A stretch of 64,000 bases of DNA from assembly GCA_958496175.1 (NCBI GenBank), contig OY292277.1, forward strand, positions 54,385,050-54,449,049, in the 5' to 3' direction. Made by a program: the position numbers and the translations under genes. Of the stretch, positions 1-13,900 are shown one piece after another. The stretch's first letter is position 1. Every line of letters starts with the position of its first letter. The DNA is from Sisyra terminalis. Its lineage: Eukaryota > Arthropoda > Insecta > Neuroptera > Sisyridae. The notes under the pieces were generated by a model. It was not told the DNA's origin and searched no databases. It worked only from the letters and a program-made list of their open reading frames with translations.

Positions 1-3000
1 AAATCGAAAAAGATTGTTATATTATCGTTCTATACATTGTTACGAACCCGAAACTGCCTTTGGTTCGAAAATCTACCCTTATATAACAATGGTACATGCA
101 TTCGCTGAAGAAGCCACGTTCGTCTCTCCCTCTTAGTGGGAAGTGTTCATCCCTTAAACTGCATTTTCATCCCCTAAACGTGCTTTGTTTTGGGAAAAAT
201 TTGCACAGCATGTACAGATGGACTTATACTTTCGATTGGCATCCTTAAAAAAAAATTTTTTTATTTGACCATTTTCGTGAAAAATCAACGATGTTTAACC
301 CACGGTTTTTTTTGGCCAAAAATCTTTTTGTTGCGAAATCGAAAAAGATTGTTATATTATCGTTCTATACATTGTTACGAACCCGAAACTGCCTTTGGTT
401 CGAAAATCTACCCTTATATAACAATGGTACATGCATTCGCTGAAGAAGCCACGTTCGTCTCTCCCTCTTAGTGGGAAGTGTTCATCCCTTAAACTGCATT
501 TTCATCCCCTAAACGTGCTTTGTTTTGGGAAAAATTTGCACAGCATGTACAGATGGACTTATACTTTCGATTGGCATCCTTAAAAAAAAATTTTTTTATT
601 AGACCATTTTCGTGAAAAATCAACGATGGTTAACCCACGGTTTTTTTTGGCCAAAAATCTTTTTGTTGCGAAATCGAAAAAGATTGTTATATTATCGTTC
701 TATACATTGTTACGAACCCGAAACTGCCTTTGGTTCGAAAATCAACCCTTATATAACAATGGTACATGCATTCGCTGAAGAAGCCACGTTCGTCTCTCCC
801 TCTTAGTGGGAAGTGTTCATCCCTTAAACTGCATTTTCTTCCCCTAAACGTGCTTTGTTTTGGGAAAAATTTGCACAGCATGTACAGATGGACTTATACT
901 TTCGATTGGCATCCTTAAAAAACAAATTTTTTTATTTGACCATTTTCGTGAAAAATCAACGATGGTTAACCCACGGTTTTTTTTGGCCAAAAATCTTTTC
1001 GTTGCGAAATCGAAAAAGATTGTTATATTATCGTTCTATACATTGTTACGAACCCGAAACTGCCATTGGTTCGAAAATCAACCCTTATATAACAATGGTA
1101 CATGCATTCGCTGAAGAAGCCACGTTCGTCTCTCCCTCTTAGTGGGAAGTGTTCATCCCTTAAACTGCATTTTCATCCCTTAAACGTGCTTTGTTTTGGG
1201 AAAAATTTGCACAGCATGTACAGATGGACTTATACTTTCGATTGGCATCCTTAAAAAAAAAAATTTTTATTTGACCATTTTCGTGAAAAATCAACGATGG
1301 TTAACCCACGGTTTTTTTTGGCCAAAAATCTTTTTGTTGCGAAATCGAAAAAGATTGTTATATTATCGTTCAATACATTGTTACGAACCCGAAACTGCCT
1401 TTGGTTCGAAAATCTACCCTTAAATAACAATGGTACATGCATTCGCTGAAGAAGCCACGTTCGTCTCTCCCTCTTAGTGGGAAGTGTTCATCCCTTAAAC
1501 TGCATTTTCATCCCTTAAACGTGCTTTGTTTTGGGAAAAATTTGCACAGCATGTACAGATGGACTTATACTTTCGATTGGCATCCTTAAAAAAAAATTTT
1601 TTTATTTGACCATTTTCGTGAAAAATCAACGATGGTTAACCCACGGTTTTTTTTGGCCAAAAATCTTTTTGTTGCGAAATCGAAAAAGATTGTTATATTA
1701 TCGTTCTATACATTGTTACGAACCCGAAACTGCCTTTGGTTCGAAAATCAACCCTTATATAACAATGGTACATGCATTCGCTGAAGAAGCCACGTTCGTC
1801 TCTCCCTCTTAGTGGGAAGTGTTCATCCCTTAAACTGCATTCTCATCCCTTAAACGTGCTTTGTTTTGGGAAATATTTGCACAGCATGTACAGATGGACT
1901 TATACTTTCGATTGGCATCCTTAAAAAAAAAAATTTTTATTTGACCATTTTCGTGAAAAATCAACGATGGTTAACCCACGGTTTTTTTTGGCCAAAAATC
2001 TTTTTGTTGCGAAATCGAAAAAGATTGTTATATTATCGTTCTATACATTGTTACGAACCCGAAACTGCCTTTGGTTCGAAAATCTACCCTTATATAACAA
2101 TGGTACATGCATTCGCTGAAGAAGCCACGTTCGTCTCTCCCTCTTAGTGGGAAGTGTTCATCCCTTAAACTGCATTTTCATCCCCTAAACGGCTTTGTTT
2201 TGGGAAAAATTTGCACAGCATGTACAGATGGACTTATACTTTCGATTGGCATCCTTAAAAAAAAATTTTTTTATTTGACCATTTTCGTGAAAAATCAACG
2301 ATGTTTAACCCACGGTTTTTTTTGGCCAAAAATCTTTTTGTTGCGAAATCGAAAAAGATTGTTATATTATCGTTCTATACATTGTTACGAACCCGAAACT
2401 GCCTTTGGTTCGAAAATCTACCCTTATATAACAATGGTACATGCATTCGCTGAAGAAGCCACGTTCGTCTCTCCCTCTTAGTGGGAAGTGTTCATCCCTT
2501 AAACTGCATTTTCTTCCCCTAAACGTGCTTTGTTTTGGGAAAAATTTGCACAGCATGTACAGATGGACTTATACTTTCGATTGGCATCCTTAAAAAAAAA
2601 ATTTTTTATTTGACCATTTTCGTGAAAAATCAACGATGGTTAACCCACGGTTTTTTTTGGCCAAAAATCTTTTTGTTGCGAAATCGAAAAAGATTGTTAT
2701 ATTATCGTTCTATACATTGTTACGAACCCGAAACTGCCTTTGGTTCGAAAATCAACCCTTATATAACAATGGTACATGCATTCGCTGAAGAAGCCACGTT
2801 CGTCTCTCCCTCTTAGTGGGAAGTGTTCATCCCTTAAACTGCATTTTCATCCCCTAAACGTGCTTTGTTTTGGGAAAAATTTGCACAGCATGTACAGATG
2901 GACTTATACTTTCGATTGGCATCCTTAAAAAAAAATTTTTTTATTTGACCATTTTCGTGAAAAATCAACGATGGTTAACCCACGGTTTTTTTTGGCCAAA

Positions 3001-4544
3001 AATCTTTTTGTTGCGAAATCGAAAAAGATTGTTATATTATCGTTCTATACATTGTTACGAACCCGAAACTGCCTTTGGTTCGAAAATCAACCCTTATATA
3101 ACAATGGTACATGCATTCGCTGAAGAAGCCACGTTCGTCTCTCCCTCTTAGTGGGAAGTGTTCATCCCTTAAACTGCATTTTCATCCCTTAAACGTGCTT
3201 TGTTTTGGGAAAAATTTGCACAGCATGTACAGATGGACTTATACTTTCGATTGGCATCCTTAAAAAAAAAAATTTTTATTTGACCATTTTCGTGAAAAAT
3301 CAACGATGGTTAACCCACGGTTTTTTTTGGCCAAAAATCGTTTTGTTGCGAAATCAAAAAAGATTGTTATATTATCGTTCTATACATTGTTACGAACCCG
3401 AAACTGCCTTTGGTTCGAAAATCTACCCTTAAATAACAATGGTACATGCATTCGCTGAAGAAGCCACGTTCGTCTCTCCCTCTTAGTGGGAAGTGTTCAT
3501 CCCTTAAACTGCATTTTCATCCCTTAAACGTGCTTTGTTTTGGGAAAAATTTGCACAGCATGTACAGATGGACTTATACTTTCGATTGGCATCCTTAAAA
3601 AAAAATTTTTTTATTTGACCATTTTCGTGAAAAATCAACGATGGTTAACCCACGGTTTTTTTTGGCCAAAAATCTTTTTGTTGCGAAATCGAAAAAGATT
3701 GTTATATTATCGTTCTATACATTGTTACGAACCCGAAACTGCCTTTGGTTCGAAAATCAACCCTTATATAACAATGGTACATGCATTCGCTGAAGAAGCC
3801 ACGTTCGTCTCTCCCTCTTAGTGGGAAGTGTTCATCCCTTAAACTGCATTTTAATCCCCTAAACGTGCTTTGTTTTGGGAAAAATTTGCACAGCATGTAC
3901 AGATGGACTTATACTTTCGATTGGCATCCTTAAAAAAAAATTTTTTTATTTGACCATTTTCGTGAAAAATCAACGATGGTTAACCCACGGTTTTTTTTGG
4001 CCAAAAATCTTTTTGTTGCGAAATCGAAAAAGATTGTTATATTATCGTTCTATACATTGTTACGAACCCGAAACTGCCTTTGGTTCGAAAATCAACCCTT
4101 ATATAACAATGGTACATGCATTCGCTGAAGAAGCCACGTTCGTCTCTCCCTCTTAGTGGGAAGTGTCCATCCCTTAAACTGCATTTTCATCCCTTAAACG
4201 TGCTTTGTTTTGGGAAAAATTTGCACAGCATGTACAGATGGACTTATACTTTCGATTGGCATCCTTAAAAAAAAAAAATTTTATTTGACCATTTTCGTGA
4301 AAAATCAACGATGGTTAACCCACGGTTTTTTTTGGCCAAAAATCTTTTTGTTGCGAAATCGAAAAAGATTGTTATATTATCGTTCTATACATTGTTACGA
4401 ACCCGAAACTGCCTTTGGTTCGAAAATCTACCCTTATATAACAATGGTACATGCATTCGCTGAAGAAGCCACGTTCGTCTCTCCCTCTTAGTGGGAAGTG
4501 TTCATCCCTTAAACTGCATTTTCATCCCTTAAACGTGCTTTGTT

Positions 4545-7500
4545 TTGGGAAAAATTTGCACAGCATGTACAGATGGACTTATACTTTCGATTGGCATCCT
4601 TAAAAAAAAATTTTTTTATTTGACCATTTTCGTGAAAAATCAACGATGGTTAACCCACGGTTTTTTTTGGCCAAAAATCTTTTTGTTGCGAAATCGAAAA
4701 AGATTGTTATATTATCGTTCTATACATTGTTACGAACCCGAAACTGCCTTTGGTTCGAAAATCTACCCTTATATAACAATGGTACATGCATTCGCTGAAG
4801 AAGCCACGTTCGTCTCTCCCTCTTAGTGGGAAGTGTTCATCCCTTAAACTGCATTTTCATCCCTTAAACGTGCTTTGTTTTGGGAAAAATTTGCACAGCA
4901 TGTACCGATGGACTTATACTTTCGATTGGCATCCTTAAAAAAAAAATTTTTTATTTGACCATTTTCGTGAAAAATCAACGATGGTTAACCCACGGTTTTT
5001 TTTGGCCAAAAATCTTTTTGTTGCGAAATCGAAAAAGATTGTTATATTATCGTTCTATACATTGTTACGAACCCGAAACTGCCTTTGGTTCGAAAATCAA
5101 CCCTTATATAACAATGGTACATGCATTCGCTGGAGAAGCCACGTTCGTCTCTCCCTCTTAGTGGGAAGTGTTCATCCCTTAAACTGCATTTTCATCCCCT
5201 AAACGTGCTTTGTTTTGGGAAAAATTTGCACAGCATGTACAGATGGACTTATACTTTCGATTGGCATCCTTAAAAAAAAATTTTTTTATTTGACCATTTT
5301 CGAGAAAAATCAACGATGTTTAACCCACGGTTTTTTTTGGCCAAAAATCTTTTTGTTGCGAAATCGAAAAAGATTGTTATATTGTCGTTCTATACATTGT
5401 TACGAACCCGAAACTGCCTTTGGTTCGAAAATCTACCCTTATATAACAATGGTACATGCATTCGCTGAAGAAGCCACGTTCGTCTCTCCCTCTTAGTGGG
5501 AAGTGTTCATCCCTTAAACTGCATTTTCATCCCCTAAACGTGCTTTGTTTTGGGAAAAATTTGCACAGCATGTACAGATGGACTTATACTTTCGATTGGC
5601 ATCCTTAAAAAAAAAATTTTTTATTTGACCATTTTCGTGAAAAATCAACGATGTTTAACCCACGGTTTTTTTTGGCCAAAAATCTTTTTGTTGCGAAGTC
5701 GAAAAAGATTGTTATATTATCGTTCTATTCATTGTTACGAACCCGAAACTGCCTTTGGTTCGAAAATCTACCCTTATATAACAATGGTACATGCATTCGC
5801 TGAAGAAGCCACGTTCGTCTCTCCCTCTTAGTGGGAAGTGTTCATCCCTTAAACTGCATTTTCATCCCTTAAACGTGCTTTGTTTTGGGAAAAATTTGCA
5901 CAGCATGTACAGATGGACTTATACTTTCGATTGGCATCCTTAAAAAAAAATTTTTTTATTTGACCATTTTCGTGAAAAATCAACGATGGTTAACCCACGG
6001 TTTTTTTTGGCCAAAAATCTTTTTGTTGCGAAATCGAAAAAGATTGTTATATTATCGTTCTATACATTGTTACGAACCCGAAACTGCCTTTGGTTCGAAA
6101 ATCTACCCTTATATAACAATGGTACATGCATTCGCTGAAGAAGCCACGTTCGTCTCTCCCTCTTAGTGGGAAGTGTTCATCCCTTAAACTGCATTTTCAT
6201 CCCTTAAACGTGCTTTGTTTTGGGAAAAATTTGCACAGCATGTACCGATGGACTTATACTTTCGATTGGCATCCTTAAAAAAAAAATTTTTTATTTGACC
6301 ATTTTCGTGAAAAATCAACGATGGTTAACCCACGGTTTTTTTTGGCCAAAAATCTTTTTGTTGCGAAATCGAAAAAGATTGTTATATTATCGTTCTATAC
6401 ATTGTTACGAACCCGAAACTGCCTTTGGTTCGAAAATCAACCCTTATATAACAATGGTACATGCATTCGCTGGAGAAGCCACGTTCGTCTCTCCCTCTTA
6501 GTGGGAAGTGTTCATCCCTTAAACTGCATTTTCATCCCCTAAACGTGCTTTGTTTTGGGAAAAATTTGCACAGCATGTACAGATGGACTTATACTTTCGA
6601 TTGGCATCCTTAAAAAAAAATTTTTTTATTTGACCATTTTCGAGAAAAATCAACGATGTTTAACCCACGGTTTTTTTTGGCCAAAAATCTTTTTGTTGCG
6701 AAATCGAAAAAGATTGTTATATTGTCGTTCTATACATTGTTACGAACCCGAAACTGCCTTTGGTTCGAAAATCTACCCTTATATAACAATGGTACATGCA
6801 TTCGCTGAAGAAGCCACGTTCGTCTCTCCCTCTTAGTGGGAAGTGTTCATCCCTTAAACTGCATTTTCATCCCCTAAACGTGCTTTGTTTTGGGAAAAAT
6901 TTGCACAGCATGTACAGATGGACTTATACTTTCGATTGGCATCCTTAAAAAAAAAATTTTTTATTTGACCATTTTCGTGAAAAATCAACGATGTTTAACC
7001 CACGGTTTTTTTTGGCCAAAAATCTTTTTGTTGCGAAGTCGAAAAAGATTGTTATATTATCGTTCTATTCATTGTTACGAACCCGAAACTGCCTTTGGTT
7101 CGAAAATCTACCCTTATATAACAATGGTACATGCATTCGCTGAAGAAGCCACGTTCGTCTCTCCCTCTTAGTGGGAAGTGTTCATCCCTTAAACTGCATT
7201 TTCATCCCTTAAACGTGCTTTGTTTTGGGAAAAATTTGCACAGCATGTACTGATGGACTTACACTTTCGATTGGCATCCTTAAAAAAAAATTTTTTTATT
7301 TGACCAATTTCGTGAAAAATCAACGATGGTTAACCCACGGTTATTTTTGGCCAAAAATCTTTTTGTTGCGAAATCGAAAAAGATTGTTATATTATCGTTC
7401 TATACATTGTTACGAACCCGAAACTGCCTTTGGTTCGAAAATCTACCCTTATATAACAATGGTACATGCATTCGCTGAAGAAGCCACGTTCGTCTCTCCC

Positions 7501-10500
7501 TCTTAGTGGGAAGTGTTCATCCCTTAAACTGCATTTTCATCCCTTAAACGTGCTTTGTTTTGGGAAAAATTTGCACAGCATGTACAGATGGACTTATACT
7601 TTCGATTGGCATCCTTAAAAAAAAATTTTTTTATTTGACCATTTTCGTGAAAAATCAACGATGTTTAACCCACGGTTTTTTTTGGCCAAAAATCTTTTTG
7701 TTGCGAAGTCGAAAAAGATTGTTATATTATCGTTCTATTCATTGTTACGAACCCGAAACTGCCTTTGGTTCGAAAATCTACCCTTATATAACAATGGTAC
7801 ATGCATTCGCTGAAGAAGCCACGTTCGTCTCTCCCTCTTAGTGGGAAGTGTTCATCCCTTAAACTGCATTTTCATCCCTTAAACGTGCTTTGTTTTGGGA
7901 AAAATTTGCACAGCATGTACAGATGGACTTATACTTTCGATTGGCATCCTTAAAAAAAAAAATTTTTATTTGACCATTTTCGTGAAAAATCAACGATGGT
8001 TAACCCACGGTTTTTTTTGGCCAAAAATCGTTTTGTTGCGAAATCAAAAAAGATTGTTATATTATCGTTCTATACATTGTTACGAACCCGAAACTGCCTT
8101 TGGTTCGAAAATCTACCCTTAAATAACAATGGTACATGCATTCGCTGAAGAAGCCACGTTCGTCTCTCCCTCTTAGTGGGAAGTGTTCATCCCTTAAACT
8201 GCATTTTCATCCCCTAAACGTGCTTTGTTTTGGGAAAAATTTGCACAGCATGTACAGATGGACTTATACTTTCGATTGGCATCCTTAAAAAAAAATTTTT
8301 TTATTTGACCATTTTCGTGAAAAATCAACGATGGTTAACCCACGGTTTTTTTTGGCCAAAAATCTTTTTGTTGCGAAATCGAAAAAGATTGTTATATTAT
8401 CGTTCTATACATTGTTACGAACCCGAAACTGCCTTTGGTTCGAAAATCTACCCTTATATAACAATGGTACATGCATTCGCTGAAGAAGCCACGTTCGTCT
8501 CTCCCTCTTAGTGGGAAGTGTTCATCCCTTAAACTGCATTTTCATCCCTTAAACGTGCTTTGTTTTGGGAAAAATTTGCACAGCATGTACCGATGGACTT
8601 ATACTTTCGATTGGCATCCTTAAAAAAAAAATTTTTTATTTGACCATTTTCGTGAAAAATCAACGATGGTTAACCCACGGTTTTTTTTGGCCAAAAATCT
8701 TTTTGTTGCGAAATCGAAAAAGATTGTTATATTATCGTTCTATACATTGTTACGAACCCGAAACTGCCTTTGGTTCGAAAATCAACCCTTATATAACAAT
8801 GGTACATGCATTCGCTGAAGAAGCCACGTTCGTCTCTCCCTCTTAGTGGGAAGTGTTCATCCCTTAAACTGCATTTTCATCCCCTAAACGTGCTTTGTTT
8901 TGGGAAAAATTTGCACAGCATGTACAGATGGACTTATACTTTCGATTGGCATCCTTAAAAAAAAATTTTTTTATTTGACCATTTTCGTGAAAAATCAACG
9001 ATGTTTAACCCACGGTTTTTTTTGGCCAAAAATCTTTTTGTTGCGAAATCGAAAAAGATTGTTATATTGTCGTTCTATACATTGTTACGAACCCGAAACT
9101 GCCTTTGGTTCGAAAATCTACCCTTATATAACAATGGTACATGCATTCGCTGAAGAAGCCACGTTCGTCTCTCCCTCTTAGTGGGAAGTGTTCATCCCTT
9201 AAACTGCATTTTCATCCCTTAAACGTGCTTTGTTTTGGGAAAAATTTGCACAGCATGTACAGATGGACTTATACTTTCGATTGGCATCCTTAAAAAAAAA
9301 TTTTTTTATTTGACCATTTTCGTGAAAAATCAACGATGTTTAACCCACGGTTTTTTTTGGCCAAAAATCTTTTTGTTGCGAAGTCGAAAAAGATTGTTAT
9401 ATTATCGTTCTATACATTGTTACGAACCCGAAACTGCCTTTGGTTCGAAAATCAACCCTTATATAACAATGGTACATGCATTCGCTGAAGAAGCCACGTT
9501 CGTCTCTCCCTCTTAGTGGGAAGTGTTCATCCCTTAAACTGCATTTTCATCCCCTAAACGTGCTTTGTTTTGGGAAAAATTTGCACAGCATGTACAGATG
9601 GACTTATACTTTCGATTGGCATCCTTAAAAAAAAATTTTTTTATTTGACCATTTTCGTGAAAAATCAACGATGGTTAACCCACGGTTTTTTTTGGCCAAA
9701 AATCTTTTTGTTGCGAAATCGAAAAAGATTGTTATATTATCGTTCTATACATTGTTACGAACCCGAAACTGCCTTTGGTTCGAAAATCTACCCTTATATA
9801 ACAATGGTACATGCATTCGCTGAAGAAGCCACGTTCGTCTCTCCCTCTTAGTGGGAAGTGTTCATCCCTTAAACTGCATTTTCATCCCTTAAACGTGCTT
9901 TGTTTTGGGAAAAATTTGCACAGCATGTACCGATGGACTTATACTTTCGATTGGCATCCTTAAAAAAAAAATTTTTTATTTGACCATTTTCGTGAAAAAT
10001 CAACGATGGTTAACCCACGGTTTTTTTTGGCCAAAAATCTTTTTGTTGCGAAATCGAAAAAGATTGTTATATTATCGTTCTATACATTGTTACGAACCCG
10101 AAACTGCCTTTGGTTCGAAAATCAACCCTTATATAACAATGGTACATGCATTCGCTGAAGAAGCCACGTTCGTCTCTCCCTCTTAGTGGGAAGTGTTCAT
10201 CCCTTAAACTGCATTTTCATCCCCTAAACGTGCTTTGTTTTGGGAAAAATTTGCACAGCATGTACAGATGGACTTATACTTTCGATTGGCATCCTTAAAA
10301 AAAAATTTTTTTATTTGACCATTTTCGTGAAAAATCAACGATGTTTAACCCACGGTTTTTTTTGGCCAAAAATCTTTTTGTTGCGAAATCGAAAAGATTG
10401 TTATATTGTCGTTCTATACATTGTTACGAACCCGAAACTGCCTTTGGTTCGAAAATCTACCCTTATATAACAATGGTACATGCATTCGCTGAAGAAGCCA

Positions 10501-10908
10501 CGTTCGTCTCTCCCTCTTAGTGGGAAGTGTTCATCCCTTAAACTGCATTTTCATCCCTTAAACGTGCTTTGTTTTGGGAAAAATTTGCACAGCATGTACA
10601 GATGGACTTATACTTTCGATTGGCATCCTTAAAAAAAAATTTTTTTATTTGACCATTTTCGTGAAAAATCAACGATGTTTAACCCACGGTTTTTTTTCGC
10701 CAAAAATCTTTTTGTTGCGAAGTCGAAAAAGATTGTTATATTATCGTTCTATACATTGTTACGAACCCGAAACTGCCTTTGGTTCGAAAATCAACCCTTA
10801 TATAACAATGGTACATGCATTCGCTGAAGAAGCCACGTTCGTCTCTCCCTCTTAGTGGGAAGTGTTCATCCCTTAAACTGCATTTTCATCCCCTAAACGT
10901 GCTTTGTT
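4545..10908 (+). repeat. Higher-order repeat region, four-monomer units of about 1340 bp
   Basis: Within the satellite, monomer variants recur in a fixed order of four. First comes a plain monomer; then one with A10T6 and the substitution TACCGATGG; then one with CGATGTTTAACC and usually TTGTCG; then one with CGATGTTTAACC and GCGAAGTCG. The sets begin near 4545, 5885, 8230 and 9570. The copies at 4880-5884 and 6220-7224 look identical by eye. Monomers at 7225 and 11244 share another variant set (TGATGGACTTACAC, GACCAATTTCG, GGTTATTTTTGG). This shows amplification by blocks of several monomers rather than one at a time. Confidence 0.8.
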
Positions 10909-13900
10909 TTGGGAAAAATTTGCACAGCATGTACAGATGGACTTATACTTTCGATTGGCATCCTTAAAAAAAAATTTTTTTATTTGACCATTTTCGTGAA
11001 AAATCAACGATGTTTAACCCACGGTTTTTTTTGGCCAAAAATCTTTTTGTTGCGAAGTCGAAAAAGATTGTTATATTATCGTTCTATTCATTGTTACGAA
11101 CCCGAAACTGCCTTTGGTTCGAAAATCTACCCTTATATAACAATGGTACATGCATTCGCTGAAGAAGCCACGTTCGTCTCTCCCTCTTAGTGGGAAGTGT
11201 TCATCCCTTAAACTGCATTTTCATCCCTTAAACGTGCTTTGTTTTGGGAAAAATTTGCACAGCATGTACTGATGGACTTACACTTTCGATTGGCATCCTT
11301 AAAAAAAAATTTTTTTATTTGACCAATTTCGTGAAAAATCAACGATGGTTAACCCACGGTTATTTTTGGCCAAAAATCTTTTTGTTGCGAAATCGAAAAA
11401 GATTGTTATATTATCGTTCTATACATTGTTACGAACCCGAAACTGCCTTTGGTTCGAAAATCTACCCTTATATAACAATGGTACATGCATTCGCTGAAGA
11501 AGCCACGTTCGTCTCTCCCTCTTAGTGGGAAGTGTTCATCCCTTAAACTGCATTTTCATCCCTTAAACGTGCTTTGTTTTGGGAAAAATTTGCACAGCAT
11601 GTACAGATGGACTTATACTTTCGATTGGCATCCTTAAAAAAAAATTTTTTTATTTGACCATTTTCGTGAAAAATCAACGATGGTTAACCCACGGTTATTT
11701 TTGGCCAAAAATCTTTTTGTTGCGAAATCGAAAAAGATTGTTATATTATCGTTCTATACATTGTTACGAACCCGAAACTGCCTTTGGTTCGAAAATCTAC
11801 CCTTATATAACAATGGTACATGCATTCGCTGAAGAAGCCACGTTCGTCTCTCCCTCTTAGTGGGAAGTGTTCATCCCTTAAACTGCATTTTCATCCCTTA
11901 AACGTGCTTTGTTTTGGGAAAAATTTGCACAGCATGTACAGATGGACTTATACTTTCGATTGGCATCCTTAAAAAAAAAATTTTTTATTTGACCAATTTC
12001 GTGAAAAATCAACGATGGTTAACCCACGGTTTTTTTTGGCCAAAAATCTTTTTGTTGCGAAATCGAAAAAGATTGTTATATTATCGTTCTATACATTGTT
12101 ACGAACCCGAAACTGCCTTTGGTTCGAAAATCTACCCTTATATAACAATGGTACATGCATTCGCTGAAGAAGCCACGTTCGTCTCTCCCTCTTAGTGGGA
12201 AGTGTTCATCCCTTAAACTGCATTTTCATCCCTTAAACGTGCTTTGTTTTGGGAAAAATTTGCACAGCATGTACAGATGGACTTATACTTTCGATTGGCA
12301 TCCTTAAAAAAAAATTTTTTTATTTGACCATTTTCGTGAAAAATCAACGATGGTTAACCCACGGTTTTTTTTGGCCAAAAATCTTTTTGTTGCGAAATCG
12401 AAAAAGATTGTTATATTATTGTTCTATACATTGTTACGAACCCGAAACTGCCTTTGGTTCGAAAATCTACCCTTATATAACAATGGTACATGCATTCGCT
12501 GAAGAAGCCACGTTCGTCTCTCCCTCTTAGTGGGAAGTGTTCATCCCTTAAACTGCATTTTCATCCCTTAAACGTGCTTTGTTTTGGGAAAAATTTGCAC
12601 AGCATGTACAGATGGACTTATACTTTCGATTGGCATCCTTAAAAAAAAATTTTTTTATTTGACCATTTTCGTGAAAAATCAACGATGGTTAACCCACGGT
12701 TTTTTTTGGCCAAAAATCTTTTTGTTGCGAAATCGAAAAAGATTGTTATATTATCGTTCTATACATTGTTACGAACCCGAAACTGCCTTTGGTTCGAAAA
12801 TCTACCCTTATATAACAATGGTACATGCATTCGCTGAAGAAGCCACGTTCGTCTCTCCCTCTTAGTGGGAAGTGTTCATCCCTTAAACTGCATTTTCATC
12901 CCTTAAACGTGCTTTGTTTTGGGAAAAATTTGCACAGCATGTACAGATGGACTTATACTTTCGATTGGCATCCTTAAAAAAAAATTTTTTTATTTGACCA
13001 TTTTCGTGAAAAATCAACGATGGTTAACCCACGGTTTTTTTTGGCCAAAAATCTTTTTGTTGCGAAATCGAAAAAGATTGTTATATTGTCGTTCTATACA
13101 TTGTTACGAACCCGAAACTGCCTTTGGTTCGAAAATCTACCCTTATATAACAATGGTACATGCATTCGCTGAAGAAGCCACGTTCGTCTCTCCCTCTTAG
13201 TGGGAAGTGTTCATCCCTTAAACTGCATTTTCATCCCTTAAACGTGCTTTGTTTTGGGAAAAATTTGCACAGCATGTACAGATGGACTTACACTTTCGAT
13301 TGGCATCCTTAAAAAAAAATTTTTTTATTTGACCAATTTCGTGAAAAATCAACGATGGTTAACCCACGGTTTTTTTTGGCCAAAAATCTTTTTGTTGCGA
13401 AATCGAAAAAGATTGTTATATTATCGTTCTATACATTGTTACGAACCCGAAACTGCCTTTGGTTCGAAAATCTACCCTTATATAACAATGGTACATGCAT
13501 TCGCTGAAGAAGCCACGTTCGTCTCTCCCTCTTAGTGGGAAGTGTTCATCCCTTAAACTGCATTTTCATCCCTTAAACGTGCTTTGTTTTGGGAAAAATT
13601 TGCACAGCATGTACAGATGGACTTATACTTTCGATTGGCATCCTTAAAAAAAAATTTTTTTATTTGACCATTTTCGTGAAAAATCAACGATGGTTAACCC
13701 ACGGTTTTTTTTGGCCAAAAATCTTTTTGTTGCGAAATCGAAAAAGATTGTTATATTATCGTTCTATACATTGTTACGAACCCGAAACTGCCTTTGGTTC
13801 GAAAATCTACCCTTATATAACAATGGTACATGCATTCGCTGAAGAAGCCACGTTCGTCTCTCCCTCTTAGTGGGAAGTGTTCATCCCTTAAACTGCATTT